A stretch of DNA of 64,000 bases from SXXH01 sp041165735. GTDB lineage: Bacteria > Planctomycetota > UBA1135 > GCA-002686595. Shown one piece after another: positions 1 to 9,954 of the stretch. The notes under the pieces were generated by a model, which had not been told where the DNA came from, did not search any database, and saw only the letters and a program-made list of their open reading frames with translations. Made by a program: the position numbers and the translations under genes. The stretch's first letter is position 1. Every line of letters begins with the position of its first letter. The stretch lies in NCBI GenBank assembly GCA_046341775.1, contig JBKDQQ010000189.1, positions 1 to 64,000 of the forward strand, in the 5' to 3' direction.

Positions 1-62
1 TCGCACCGCGCGGGTGTCACGCACCGGTCGCGGAGACCGGGTCGCGGGAACCGGTCGCCCGT

Positions 63-87
63 CCGGCCTCGAGCGCCTCGAGGCCGG
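63..87 (-). terminator. Hairpin downstream of sdhB
   Basis: A perfect 11-bp inverted repeat (CCGGCCTCGAG and its complement) with a 3-base loop (CGC) lies 8 bases beyond the sdhB stop codon. The position fits a transcription terminator for the succinate dehydrogenase operon. No T-run follows it, so a classical intrinsic terminator is not proven. Confidence 0.5.
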
Positions 88-95
88 CACCGGAT

Positions 96-863
96 TCAGT
101 CGCCCTCGTCCTTGCGCTCCTCGCGTTCGGTGAGGACGGCACCCAACCAGTCGCGGTTCATGCGGGCGATGTTGGAGACCGGAATGCCCTTGGGACAGGC
201 GGCGCCGCACTCGAAGTGGTTCGAGCAGTTGCCGAAGCCCTCGCGGTCCATCGCCGCCACCATTGCCAGGGCGCGCTTCTTGCGCTCGGGCTGCCCTTGG
301 GGCAAGAGGCCGAGGTGCGCGATCTTGGCCGAGACGAAGAGCATGGCGGACGCATTGGGGCAGGCGGCCACGCAGGCGCCGCAGCCGATGCACTGCGCCG
401 CGTCCATGGCGCGGTCCGCGTCCTCCTTCGGCACGAGCACCGCGTTGGCGGCGGGAGCCGAGCCGGTGTTGACGCTGACGTAGCCGCCGGCCTGCTGGAT
501 GCGGTCGAAGGCGCCGCGATCGACGACGAGGTCCTTCAGCACGGGGAAGGCCGCCGCGCGGAACGGCTCGACCGTGATCGTGTCGCCGTCCGCGAAGCTG
601 CGCATGTGCAGTTGGCAGGTCGTCGTGTTCTTGTGGGGGCCGTGCGCCTGTCCGTTGAGGACCAGGCTGCACGAACCGCAGATGCCCTCGCGGCAGTCGT
701 GCTCGAAGGCGATCGCCTCCTTGCCTTCCGACACGAGCTTGTCGTTCAGCACGTCGAGCACCTCGAGGAACGACATGTCCGGCGACACGTCGCAGGCGTG
801 CGTCTCGAGTCGACCAGCTTCCTTGGCGTTCTTCTGGCGCCAGACGTTCAGCGTGATGTGCAT
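96..863 (-). CDS. sdhB: Succinate dehydrogenase/fumarate reductase iron-sulfur subunit
   Basis: This 255-residue protein carries electrons from the flavin of SdhA to the membrane cytochrome b through three iron-sulfur clusters. The ligands are visible: C57, C62, C65 and C83 for the [2Fe-2S] cluster, and C158, C161, C164, C168, C213, C219 and C223 for the [4Fe-4S] and [3Fe-4S] clusters. I chose the ATG that gives [10 protein letters not shown]; the upstream reading frame is low-complexity Arg-rich and overlaps sdhA. It is the last gene of sdhC-sdhA-sdhB, 29 bases after sdhA, and a hairpin follows. Length and Cys spacing fit the family that pairs with a single five-helix cytochrome b subunit. 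Confidence 0.97.
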   Translation of the reverse strand: MHITLNVWRQKNAKEAGRLETHACDVSPDMSFLEVLDVLNDKLVSEGKEAIAFEHDCREGICGSCSLVLNGQAHGPHKNTTTCQLHMRSFADGDTITVEPFRAAAFPVLKDLVVDRGAFDRIQQAGGYVSVNTGSAPAANAVLVPKEDADRAMDAAQCIGCGACVAACPNASAMLFVSAKIAHLGLLPQGQPERKKRALAMVAAMDREGFGNCSNHFECGAACPKGIPVSNIARMNRDWLGAVLTEREERKDEGD

Positions 864-892
864 GGTGCGGGCTCCGGTCGCTTGCGGTCGCG

Positions 893-2848
<1,956 letters not shown>

Positions 2849-2883
2849 GGTCTGGGTCTCGCGTTCGGCTGCTCGAGGAGCGC

Positions 2884-3570
2884 TCAGGTGGAGAGGAGGA
2901 AGTACAGCGGGAACGACATGAAGCCGAGCGCCAGCACGACCGCCAGCCAGCGCAGCTTCTCCCACGCTTCGTCCAGGTGCGGGTGCGCGGCGCCCAGCGT
3001 CTGGAAGACGCTGCGCAGCGCGTGCCAGAGGTGGAACCCCAAGGCTCCCATGCCGATGACATACGCCACGGCGAGCCACGGTTGTTGCAACTCGCGCTTG
3101 ACCAGCGTGTACAGGTCGTAGTGCGCGCCCGTCGCCTGCGCCGTCGCGTAGCCCGGATCGGACAACTTGCCGATGCGGAAGTTCCAGATGTGCAGCAGCA
3201 GGAACCCGAGGAGGATCAGGCCCGTCCAGATCATCGTGGCCGAGGCCGTCGTCTTGCGGCCCTTGTCGGCTTGCACCGCGTAGCGGCTCGTGCGCGCCTT
3301 GCGGTTCTCCAGCGTGACGCGCACGGCGAGACCGATGTGCGCGAGGAACAGGACCACCAGACCCGCCTCGGCCAACGGCAGCAGCGGGTTGGTCTCCAGC
3401 AAGTGCGCGTAGGCGTTGAAGCTCTCCGCGTCCTTGTAGACGATCAGGTTCCCTGCGAGATGGGCGACCAGGAACAGGACCAGCAAGAGTCCGGTGATCG
3501 CCGTGAGGTACTTCTTGCCCAGCGAGGACGAGAGGATCTTCTGCAGCCAGGTCGGCATCGAGTCGTGCAC
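2884..3570 (-). CDS. sdhC: Succinate dehydrogenase cytochrome b subunit (five-helix, diheme type)
   Basis: A 228-residue membrane anchor that takes electrons from SdhB and reduces quinone. Five hydrophobic segments are visible, starting near residues 20, 65, 112, 165 and 205. Histidines H37 (VAHLAG), H78 (LAHIG), H127 (LLHIWN) and H180 (GFHLWH) sit in or at the ends of these helices, as expected for two b hemes. A second in-frame ATG at codon 5 (MPTWLQ) is an alternative start. It is the first gene of the sdhCAB operon. The single large subunit, rather than separate SdhC and SdhD, identifies the Bacillus/epsilonproteobacterial-type complex. Confidence 0.95.
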   Translation of the reverse strand: MHDSMPTWLQKILSSSLGKKYLTAITGLLLVLFLVAHLAGNLIVYKDAESFNAYAHLLETNPLLPLAEAGLVVLFLAHIGLAVRVTLENRKARTSRYAVQADKGRKTTASATMIWTGLILLGFLLLHIWNFRIGKLSDPGYATAQATGAHYDLYTLVKRELQQPWLAVAYVIGMGALGFHLWHALRSVFQTLGAAHPHLDEAWEKLRWLAVVLALGFMSFPLYFLLST

Positions 3571-3767
3571 CTGTGGAGGGGGGGTACGCTCGCGGCGCCC
3601 GCTTGGCGCGCAAGCGGGCCGGGAGCTATTTCAGCCAGAGTAGAGGACGCGCGCGCGCATTGTCCATCGGTGATTCCACTCGGCACGCGCGGCGCTGGCC
3701 GCAACTCGGTCTGCGGATGGATACCTCCCAAGGAGTCGCGCCGCCGCGGGCTCCGGGGTTCGGGTGC

Positions 3768-4028
3768 CTAGTTGTTGAAGGGAAAGCCCTTCGGCCCCTT
3801 GCCCGGTCCGGCGTGCGGACCACCTTGGGCAGGTCCGGCGCCCGTGGCGCCCGGAGGCAATTGCGACTCCATCGTCTTGCGCAACTCGACGAGGCTCTCG
3901 CCGAAGTGGAAGGCCAGCCACACGAATTGGCAATCGATGTTGTCTACGGGATCGTCGACTTCGAAGGCCGCCTTGCAGGTCAGGTCGCAGGGCCGCGCTT
4001 GGTTGAGGAAACAGAACTTCTTGGCCAT
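3768..4028 (-). CDS. Small Cys-containing hypothetical protein
   Basis: An 86-residue protein that I do not recognise. The N-terminal third has cysteines C6, C14, C18 and C33 (CFLNQARPCDLTC), and a predicted helix follows (GESLVELRKTMESQL). The C-terminal 30 residues are Gly/Pro-rich (GPAQGGPHAGPGKGPKG) and probably disordered. There is no signal peptide, so it is probably cytoplasmic. It lies about 200 bases before sdhC on the same strand and after the MaoC-like gene, so it may be co-transcribed with either. The Cys spacing could bind a metal or a small iron-sulfur cluster, but that is only a possibility. Confidence 0.6.
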   Translation of the reverse strand: MAKKFCFLNQARPCDLTCKAAFEVDDPVDNIDCQFVWLAFHFGESLVELRKTMESQLPPGATGAGPAQGGPHAGPGKGPKGFPFNN

Positions 4029-4100
4029 CGTGCGGGCGTGGGCGGGGTGTGGGGTCCTACGGGTCTTGCAGGGCGGCGACGCTGTGGCGCCGCGTCGTGT

Positions 4101-4568
4101 TCAACCTTCGGCGCGACGCATCAGGACCGTCCATTCGCCGACGAGCACGGTCTCGCCGCGGCGGTCGCGCAGGTCGAGGCGCAACTCGACGCGCCCGCGG
4201 CGCGGATGCGGCTCGGCGTCGCGGTCGACCACCTCCAAGCGGAGCGTCAACTCCTCCGGCGGCGCCACCGGCTTCAGGTAGCGGGCCGCGGTGCGCTCGA
4301 TGGCGATGATCGTGCCGGTGAACCAACCGGTGCGCCACGCCAGTCCGGCGGCGAGCGATTGGACCAACGCGCCATGCGCGATGCGCTTGCGGAAGGGTGT
4401 TCGCGCGGCGTGCTCGCCGTCGAGGTGCAAGGGGTTGTCGTCGCCGGTCAGGCGCGCGAAGTCGTCGACCATGCCTTGATCGATGGCGACGGTGGGCGAG
4501 TCGACGCCCAGCCCGGGGACGAGCTCGTCGAAGGTCAGGGGGTGGGCGCTCTGGGCTGGGGCGGGCAT
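4101..4568 (-). CDS. MaoC-like hotdog-fold protein
   Basis: A 155-residue single-hotdog protein of the MaoC dehydratase family, usually an enoyl-CoA hydratase or a related acyl-thioester binder. The hydratase signature is present: FARLTGDDNPLHLDGEHA, with the Asp and His used for water addition, followed by IAHGALVQSLAAGL. I chose the ATG giving MPAPAQSAHPL; another ATG nine codons upstream would add MLPCDAATP. The substrate cannot be told from the sequence. Neighbours do not form a beta-oxidation cluster, though the sdh operon lies just downstream on the same strand. Confidence 0.8.
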   Translation of the reverse strand: MPAPAQSAHPLTFDELVPGLGVDSPTVAIDQGMVDDFARLTGDDNPLHLDGEHAARTPFRKRIAHGALVQSLAAGLAWRTGWFTGTIIAIERTAARYLKPVAPPEELTLRLEVVDRDAEPHPRRGRVELRLDLRDRRGETVLVGEWTVLMRRAEG

Positions 4569-4926
4569 CGGCGTGGCAGCATCGCACGGTAGCACATGCG
4601 GCCGGGCGGGACCCGCGCAGCGGTCGGGTGAATCCAGGGCCTAGGTCGCAGCGCGCGGCCCCTCGCAAAAGAATCAGAACGTACATTATCAGACACGGAA
4701 GCATGCCCGGAAAGGGCCTGGGGCGTGGTTTGGGGCCCAATTCGTCTCCAGTCGTCGATCTGCGGCGATCCCCAGCTCTTGACCCTCGACTCGCAACTTG
4801 GCGGCGATTTGGCGCACCGCTCGCCTGCGCGCATCCCGCGGTGCCGACGCGAGGTCGAGCCCGAGCCAGCCCTCGTGGCGTCTCGACCGGCTGGAACCTC
4901 ATCCACTTCGAATGCAGGCTAGCCCC
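4569..4926. other. Divergent intergenic region
   Basis: About 360 bases between the minus-strand MaoC-like gene and the plus-strand lipoprotein gene, so it must carry promoters for both. A locally AT-richer patch around 4676-4710 is the most promoter-like stretch. I see no repeat, RNA gene or coding sequence that I can support. Confidence 0.4.
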
Positions 4927-5604
4927 ATGATCGACGCCTCCCACCGCAGTGCCATCCCGTGCGCGCCGACTTCGTGCCCGCGCGCCTTGGTCTCCTCCGC
5001 CAGCCTGGCGGCGGCGCTCTCCTGCCTGGCCATGCTGGCGGGATGCCACACCGATGGCGGCTCGACGGGTGGCGCGGCCGACCCCCGGGTCGCGTCGAAG
5101 CCGGTGCCGCTGGCGCTGGACCTGCCGTTGACCGTCCAGCCGTACGAGCGCGTCCACGCCAACTTCAAGGAACGGCTCGACCAGCCCTACGTCTACCGCG
5201 AGGTGCGCGGCAGCTACGCGCAGACGATGCGCTCGCTCGCCGCGTTCGCCGCCGAGGTGCGCGCCAAGGGCCTGGTCGTGTCCGGACCTCCGTTCGGGCT
5301 CTACTACGACGACCCGGGCGCCACGCCCTTGTCCGAACTGCGCTCGCGCTTGTGCCTGCCGGTCGACGCGCGCGACGGCAAGGGCTTGCCGTTCGAGGTC
5401 CTGCCGCAGCAGGCCGTCGTCTACGCCTATGTCGCGGGGCCGTATCCGGAGGTGCCGAGGGCCTTGCCGGGCCTGCTCGACTACATGCGCGGCATGCGCT
5501 GGCGGATCGATGGTCCGGTGCGCGAGGTCTACTTGGTGCCGCCGTCGGGCGCGCGCGCCGAGGACCTCGTGTGCGAGTTGCAGGTGCCTGTCAAGGGAAC
5601 TTGA
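4927..5604 (+). CDS. Lipoprotein with GyrI-like effector-binding domain
   Basis: A 225-residue predicted lipoprotein. A hydrophobic stretch from about residue 20 ends in the lipobox LAGC at residues 37-40, so the mature protein would be lipid-anchored. The rest resembles the GyrI/AraC effector-binding fold: an N-terminal beta region with a Tyr-rich strand, a helix with QTMRSLAAFAAEVRAKG, then GPPFGLYYDDPG. A second half follows with VVYAYVAGPYPEVPRALPGL and VREVYLVPP. Such domains bind small amphipathic molecules. The ATG at MIDASHRS is the first start that leaves a sensible signal peptide. The last codons and stop are part of a palindrome. Confidence 0.75.
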   Translation: MIDASHRSAIPCAPTSCPRALVSSASLAAALSCLAMLAGCHTDGGSTGGAADPRVASKPVPLALDLPLTVQPYERVHANFKERLDQPYVYREVRGSYAQTMRSLAAFAAEVRAKGLVVSGPPFGLYYDDPGATPLSELRSRLCLPVDARDGKGLPFEVLPQQAVVYAYVAGPYPEVPRALPGLLDYMRGMRWRIDGPVREVYLVPPSGARAEDLVCELQVPVKGT

Positions 5605-5609
5605 CAGGC
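5586..5609. terminator. Palindrome overlapping a stop codon (TGTCAAG...CTTGACA)
   Basis: A 10-bp perfect stem (GCCTGTCAAG and CTTGACAGGC) with loop GGAA. It includes the stop codon of the lipoprotein gene and lies between convergent genes. It may be a bidirectional terminator. Its core resembles palindromes at three other gene ends in this window. Confidence 0.5.
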
Positions 5610-5666
5610 GCCGGTCCCGGGCGCGCGGCGAGGGGACTTGGATGCGCGCCGCGCCGTCGCGCCGAC

Positions 5667-7256
5667 CTAGTCGGGGGCCAGGTCCGGATGCACGGCGTAC
5701 ACCGCGAGGCGTCCCTCGTCGTCGATGCGCCCGCGCAGCAAGTCCCCCGGGCGCAGCCACTCGGCCAGCACCATGTCGAGGCGCGCGGCGACCATCTCGC
5801 CATCGAGCTCCAACTCGGCCAATCCGTCCTCCGACATGGCTCGCAGGCGATGCATGTCCCCGCCCTTGCCGGCGCGCGTGCGCCGCGCGTTCGCCTCGGC
5901 GATGCGCGGCAGTTGCGCCTCGAGTCGCTTCAGCAGCGCATCGCCTTCCGCGCCCAGGTCGACGTCGTGGACTTCGCGCGCCCAGCGCACGAAGCGTCGC
6001 AGCGCGGCGACGAGCGCTTGCGCTTCGCCCGCGCCGCGCACCAAGCCCGCTTCGAGCACGTGCATCCCCGCCCAGCGCGCCAAGTCCAGCGGCGACAGGT
6101 TCTCGAAGACGCCCACGTCGCGCGCGGACTCGCCCAGCGATTCCAGGCTGCGCAACTCGGCAGCGGCCTGCACGCCGTGCTCCGCGGCGGTTTCCCACAG
6201 GAACTCCGTCACCATGGCGCCCACGACGCCGGGGAAGTCCGGCGCGGGCGCCAGCTCGTCCTCGTCGGGCTCGATGGTGATGTCCAGCTCGCGCTCGAGC
6301 TCGTCGAGCATCTGCGACAAGGGCCGGCCTTCCTGCGTGCCTTGCCGGAAGCGCGCCAAGGCCGTCTCGACCGCGCCTTCGCCGCCCGGGGCGGATGCCG
6401 GCACCAGGCTCGCGCCTTGTCCGGGACCGAACCGGGCCAACGCATGCCACGCCGCGATCAACACGCGTCGCGCCTCGTCGAGGTCGACCGACGTGTCGAA
6501 GGCGAGAGCATCGAGGATGGGCGCCAACGCGTCGTCGGCGCCGTGCACGATGCGGCGCGGATCGAAGGGAGCCTGTGCGAGGTCCTGCATCCAGCGCTCG
6601 ATGTCGGCGGGCGCGGCGCCCGCGGTCGCCAGCAACTTGCGGGCGGCCGCGACCGGATCCACCTCGGGATCGGCCGGCGGCGCGAACATGGCTTCCAGTT
6701 CCCCGCCACCGATGCGCACCACGCCGCGGCGCGCCTTGCGCGCCTCGGACAGATCGGCGCGCAGCGCCTGCAGCAAGGACGGCGAGCGACGCACGAAGGC
6801 CGAGCGCGCCAGCGCGTGGTCGCCGTTGCCCAACGGGTAGAGTCGGCCCGCGACCACGTCGCCGACCTGCACCAGCGCGCTGGCTTCCGACTCGCGCACC
6901 GGGTACTCGCCCAACGAGCCGAGGTCGCGCAACCAAAAGCCGTCGCCGGTCCGCACGCCGGTGACCTCGAACACGCCCGTGTGGCTGTCGCGCAAGGCGC
7001 GCCTGCACTCGGGCTCGAGGGCCAGCGCCTCGCCGTGCCGCGCCCAGACTTCGTCGAGGAAGAGGCCCGAGCCGCTGGCTTGCTCGCACAAGAACCACTC
7101 CAGATGGCGTCGCGCCGCCGCCGCGTCCCTGCCCCGGCCTTGGTTGGGGCCGAAGTACCCGCGCAGGCTCGCCGCGCAGGCAGCGAGCAACTCCGGGTCT
7201 TGTTGCACCGCCGACCCCAGTCGGGTCAGGCAGGCTTCGATGGTCTGCACGTCCAC
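5667..7256 (-). CDS. Large hypothetical protein, helical
   Basis: A 529-residue acidic protein that I cannot assign. It has no signal peptide or membrane segment. Residues 1-90 are helical (HLEWFLCEQASGSGLFLDEV). A beta-rich stretch follows around 92-150 (GVFEVTGVRTGDGFWLRDLG ... VGDVVAGRLYPLGNG), resembling a small barrel. A long helical middle includes an acidic linker (ITIEPDEDELAPAPD). The C-terminal 60 residues contain a second beta-rich segment (LDMVLAEWLRPGDLLRGRID). The first barrel is faintly reminiscent of uncharacterised proteins that carry SEC-C zinc motifs, but no such motif is visible. It is transcribed alone, divergently from cvpA. Confidence 0.75.
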   Translation of the reverse strand: MDVQTIEACLTRLGSAVQQDPELLAACAASLRGYFGPNQGRGRDAAAARRHLEWFLCEQASGSGLFLDEVWARHGEALALEPECRRALRDSHTGVFEVTGVRTGDGFWLRDLGSLGEYPVRESEASALVQVGDVVAGRLYPLGNGDHALARSAFVRRSPSLLQALRADLSEARKARRGVVRIGGGELEAMFAPPADPEVDPVAAARKLLATAGAAPADIERWMQDLAQAPFDPRRIVHGADDALAPILDALAFDTSVDLDEARRVLIAAWHALARFGPGQGASLVPASAPGGEGAVETALARFRQGTQEGRPLSQMLDELERELDITIEPDEDELAPAPDFPGVVGAMVTEFLWETAAEHGVQAAAELRSLESLGESARDVGVFENLSPLDLARWAGMHVLEAGLVRGAGEAQALVAALRRFVRWAREVHDVDLGAEGDALLKRLEAQLPRIAEANARRTRAGKGGDMHRLRAMSEDGLAELELDGEMVAARLDMVLAEWLRPGDLLRGRIDDEGRLAVYAVHPDLAPD

Positions 7257-7394
7257 GGATCTTGCTCGCTGATGGGCTGTTTCGCGCCTCTTGCCACAAG
7301 TCTAGGTCGGCGGAGCGGCCCGGGGTAGCGCGAGTTGCTCGGCGGCGCTTGCTTTTGCGTTGCATGCCGCGCGCGGAAAGGGCATCACACCCCC

Positions 7395-7922
7395 ATGACG
7401 GTCGCCGCCGCCTCCTTTTCTGTCCATTGGGTCGACGCCGTCGGCCTCGCCATCGTGCTGCTGTTCGCCTTCCTGGGCGCACGTCGGGGCCTGTGGTGGC
7501 AAGGGGTGCGACTGCTCGGCGCCATCGCGACGGTGGCGGCCGCGCGCGCCTTGTCGCCGCGGCTCGCGCCGAGCGTCGCCGAGTGGTTCGGCGGCATCGA
7601 CCACGCCGTCGCCGAAGGCTTGGTGTGGACGCTCTTCGTGTCCCTGGGACTCGTGGGCGTGGCGCTCGTCGGGCGCATCGGCCGCGAGGCCATCGAAGCG
7701 GCCGAGTTCACCACGCTGGATCGCGTGGGCGGGATCTTCGCCGGCATCGCCACGGCGCTCGTCGTCCACGCGAGCCTCGTCATCGGCATGGCGTTGGTCG
7801 CGGGCGACGGGTTCGTCGAACGCCACATCCTCGGCACGACCTCGCAAGGCGTGATCGCCAGCTTGAGTCGCGCCATGCCCGGCTTCGTCGAAGCGCACGC
7901 GGCCGATCGACTGCGCGACTAG
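7395..7922 (+). CDS. CvpA family membrane protein
   Basis: A 175-residue integral membrane protein of the CvpA family. Four hydrophobic segments are visible: VGLAIVLLFAFLGARRGLWW near residues 15-35, the GAIATVAAARAL region, VWTLFVSLGLVGVALV, and a fourth around GGIFAGIATALVVHASLVIG. The motif with GxxRG after the first helix and Asp-Arg-xx-Gly before the last (LDRVGGIFAG) is characteristic. I chose the ATG of MTVAAASFSV because the upstream reading adds a Cys-rich, non-hydrophobic leader. The family is linked to envelope processes and, in enterobacteria, purine-dependent colicin V production; the function here is not known. Confidence 0.85.
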   Translation: MTVAAASFSVHWVDAVGLAIVLLFAFLGARRGLWWQGVRLLGAIATVAAARALSPRLAPSVAEWFGGIDHAVAEGLVWTLFVSLGLVGVALVGRIGREAIEAAEFTTLDRVGGIFAGIATALVVHASLVIGMALVAGDGFVERHILGTTSQGVIASLSRAMPGFVEAHAADRLRD

Positions 7923-8029
7923 CCTTGCGCGCGGCGTGTTCGGCGCAAGCGCGCCGGCGGCCTTTCGTCCGTCCCTGCAACGAGTTCCGACCGGCCCTGG
8001 GCGCGAGGCTTGACGCTTCCTGATCCGCT

Positions 8030-8275
8030 GGCGTACGGTAAGGATCGAAACGGGCGCGCAGCTCGGGGAAGCAGGTGCGAATCCTGCACGGTCCCGCCAC
8101 TGTGAGCCGCCAACAACGGATCGTCGGGGCTTGGCGCCAGCCAAGCCGGCCACTGCAGGTCCGATCGTCCTCCTCGCGCGCGCCCAGCCGGCGTCCCGCG
8201 ACGACGATCGATCCGCGCGGGAAGGCTGCGACGGATTCCGGGCGGTGAGTCAGGATATCCGATGCGCGTCGCGTG
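8030..8275 (+). promoter_or_regulatory. Cobalamin riboswitch
   Basis: An AdoCbl-type riboswitch aptamer. The conserved core is directly visible: GGGGAAGCAGGTGCGAATCC from about 8066, then TGCACGGTCCCGCCACTGTG from about 8085. The downstream B12 box is GAGTCAGGATATCCGATGC near 8247-8265, close to the usual AGTCAGGATACCTGCC form. Binding of adenosylcobalamin normally represses the downstream gene through a terminator or a sequestered ribosome-binding site. The next gene encodes an exported propeller-like protein, then cobT and cobS. Outer boundaries are approximate because P1 was not folded. Confidence 0.93.
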
Positions 8276-8489
8276 GTCAGGTGCGTCGCGCCCCGCAAGG
8301 GGATTCGCCGCGCCGCGACCGAAAGCTCGTCGACCTCGGACGAAGGTCGCGCGCGTGGCGCAGTTCGACTCCGCGGCGACTCCCCCATCGAGGACCTCGC
8401 CCGTAGGATCGCACCGCGCTTCGAGCGCGGCTCCACGCGCCATGGTCCTCGGGCCGTTCCCTCGCTTCGAACGGACTTTTCGAACGACC
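8276..8489 (+). promoter_or_regulatory. Riboswitch leader with candidate expression-platform hairpins
   Basis: About 215 untranslated bases between the B12 box and the start codon. Two inverted repeats stand out: CGCGACC at 8314-8320 pairs with GGTCGCG at 8345-8351, and CCGCGCT at 8414-8420 pairs with AGCGCGG at 8424-8430 around loop TCG. Either could form the regulated switch. Neither is followed by a T-run, so factor-dependent termination or translational control is possible. I see no short reading frame of note. Confidence 0.4.
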
Positions 8490-9824
8490 ATGACCAGCAT
8501 CGATCGCAACCGCCACCGCACCTCCGACCTCGCCGAGCGCGGCTTGCTCGCCCTCGGTTCCCTCGCCTTCGCCTGCGCCACTTCGGCCCGGGCCGACCAG
8601 TACGCATCCGGGCTCGTCGTCCAGGCCGAGCACGCGATCGCCAGCACCGCGGCGACTCCGCTCGCCAACGGTGGGCACGCCACCTTCGACGGCCAGTCGA
8701 TCGTGGTTCACGACGCGACCGGGGCCATCGTGCAGACGAACGTCGTGCTGCCGACCTTCGCCTTTCCGTCCTTCCTCGTGCTGCAGCCCGACGGCGTCAC
8801 GCTCCTCTTCGGGGAGTCGAGCAACGGCAACATCTACGAGTACGCGTTGCCCGCCGGCCCCCTGACGCTGCTCTCCAACGCGGCCTTCAACTACGACGCC
8901 AGCGTGGCGCCGAACGGCTCCTACGCCGTGGTCTCCGCGGCCACTTGCGGCTTCGGTTGCGGCAACACCTTGCTGAAGGTCGATCTGTCGAGCGGCGCCA
9001 CCACGCCGATCGGCACGGTGGCGGGCCCATCCGGACCGGTCGCCTTCGACACGAACGGCGACCTCGTCTACGGCGTGCAATCGCCCTTCTTCCCCGCCCC
9101 GCCGCAGAGCTTCGGCGTGGTGCGCTGGCCTGCGGCGCTGTTGGCATCCGGCACGCCGCTCTCCGACGCGAACGCGCAGGTGGTCGTTCCGGCCCTGGAT
9201 GGATGCGCCGATGTCGTCGTCGACGCGCGCAGCCGCGATCTCGTCGTGGTCGAATCGGTCTTCGGCGGCGCGAGCACCGTGCGCTTGCATCGCGGCGACG
9301 GCCTCCTGAAGGGCATCCTCGCCAGCTCGAGCGACTACCTCGGCGGCGTGGGCATCGCCGTGGCCGCTTCCCCCGCCGCGCAGGGGGCGTTCCAACCTTT
9401 CGCGCCCCAGGGCTCGCGCTACACCTACAGCGCCACGGACTTCGTCGCTTCGCGCCTCGTCGTGCTGGCACCGGTGCGGCCGCAACTCACGGCGTCCGGC
9501 CCGGGCCTGACGGGTCCCGGACAGGCGAACTTCGCCATCGCCGGCGGCCAGCCCCTCGGGCGCGCCGTGCTCGTCGCCTGCACGCAAGCCAACTGGAGCC
9601 CCGTGCCGACGATCGTCGACCTGCCGCTCCACCAACTGCACAGCGGCCTGCCCTTCGCAGCGGGACTCGTGCGCCGCAGCGGCCTCGTGTCGCTCGACGC
9701 CAACGGCTCGGGCTCGCGCGTCTTCGCGAATCCCGGTTCCACCGCGCCGGGATTCGTGCTGCAAGCGCTGCTGCTCGATGCCCAGAACCAGGTCGTCGGC
9801 GCAAGCAACGAGCAGCCGTGGTGA
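8490..9824 (+). CDS. Secreted beta-propeller-like protein under cobalamin riboswitch control
   Basis: A 444-residue exported protein. A signal peptide (LLALGSLAFACATSARA) ends before DQYASG at about residue 36. Residues 40-340 are a series of beta-strand-rich segments of about 40 residues with Asp/Gly turns (FLVLQPDGVTLLFGESSNGN, VDLSSGATTPIGTVAGPSGP), consistent with a propeller. Cysteines in the CGFGCG block may form a disulfide. The last 105 residues (from LTASGPGLTGPGQANFAIAG) look like the C-terminal module I recall from many planctomycete secreted proteins. The start is the ATG giving MTSIDRNRHR. The upstream B12 riboswitch implies expression under cobalamin limitation. BtuG of Bacteroides is also a propeller, but homology cannot be shown from reading alone. 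Confidence 0.8.
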   Translation: MTSIDRNRHRTSDLAERGLLALGSLAFACATSARADQYASGLVVQAEHAIASTAATPLANGGHATFDGQSIVVHDATGAIVQTNVVLPTFAFPSFLVLQPDGVTLLFGESSNGNIYEYALPAGPLTLLSNAAFNYDASVAPNGSYAVVSAATCGFGCGNTLLKVDLSSGATTPIGTVAGPSGPVAFDTNGDLVYGVQSPFFPAPPQSFGVVRWPAALLASGTPLSDANAQVVVPALDGCADVVVDARSRDLVVVESVFGGASTVRLHRGDGLLKGILASSSDYLGGVGIAVAASPAAQGAFQPFAPQGSRYTYSATDFVASRLVVLAPVRPQLTASGPGLTGPGQANFAIAGGQPLGRAVLVACTQANWSPVPTIVDLPLHQLHSGLPFAAGLVRRSGLVSLDANGSGSRVFANPGSTAPGFVLQALLLDAQNQVVGASNEQPW

Positions 9825-9844
9825 CGCCCCGCGCGCGGCGCGCG

Positions 9845-9866
9845 CCTGTCAAGCGTATTGGACAGG
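9845..9866. terminator. Inverted repeat between the propeller gene and cobT
   Basis: CCTGTC (9845-9850) and GACAGG (9861-9866) flank a 10-base centre. The element lies about 20 bases after the propeller stop codon and about 90 bases before cobT. It could attenuate transcription into cobT. It shares the CTGTCAA half-site with the palindrome near 5.6 kb. Confidence 0.4.
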
Positions 9867-9954
9867 AGCGCGCCGCGCGCGAACTCGGCGCCCTTTTCCA
9901 AGCGGCACCCGCGACGCGGGGCCACTAGACTGCGCCCTGCTACCCGCGCGATCC

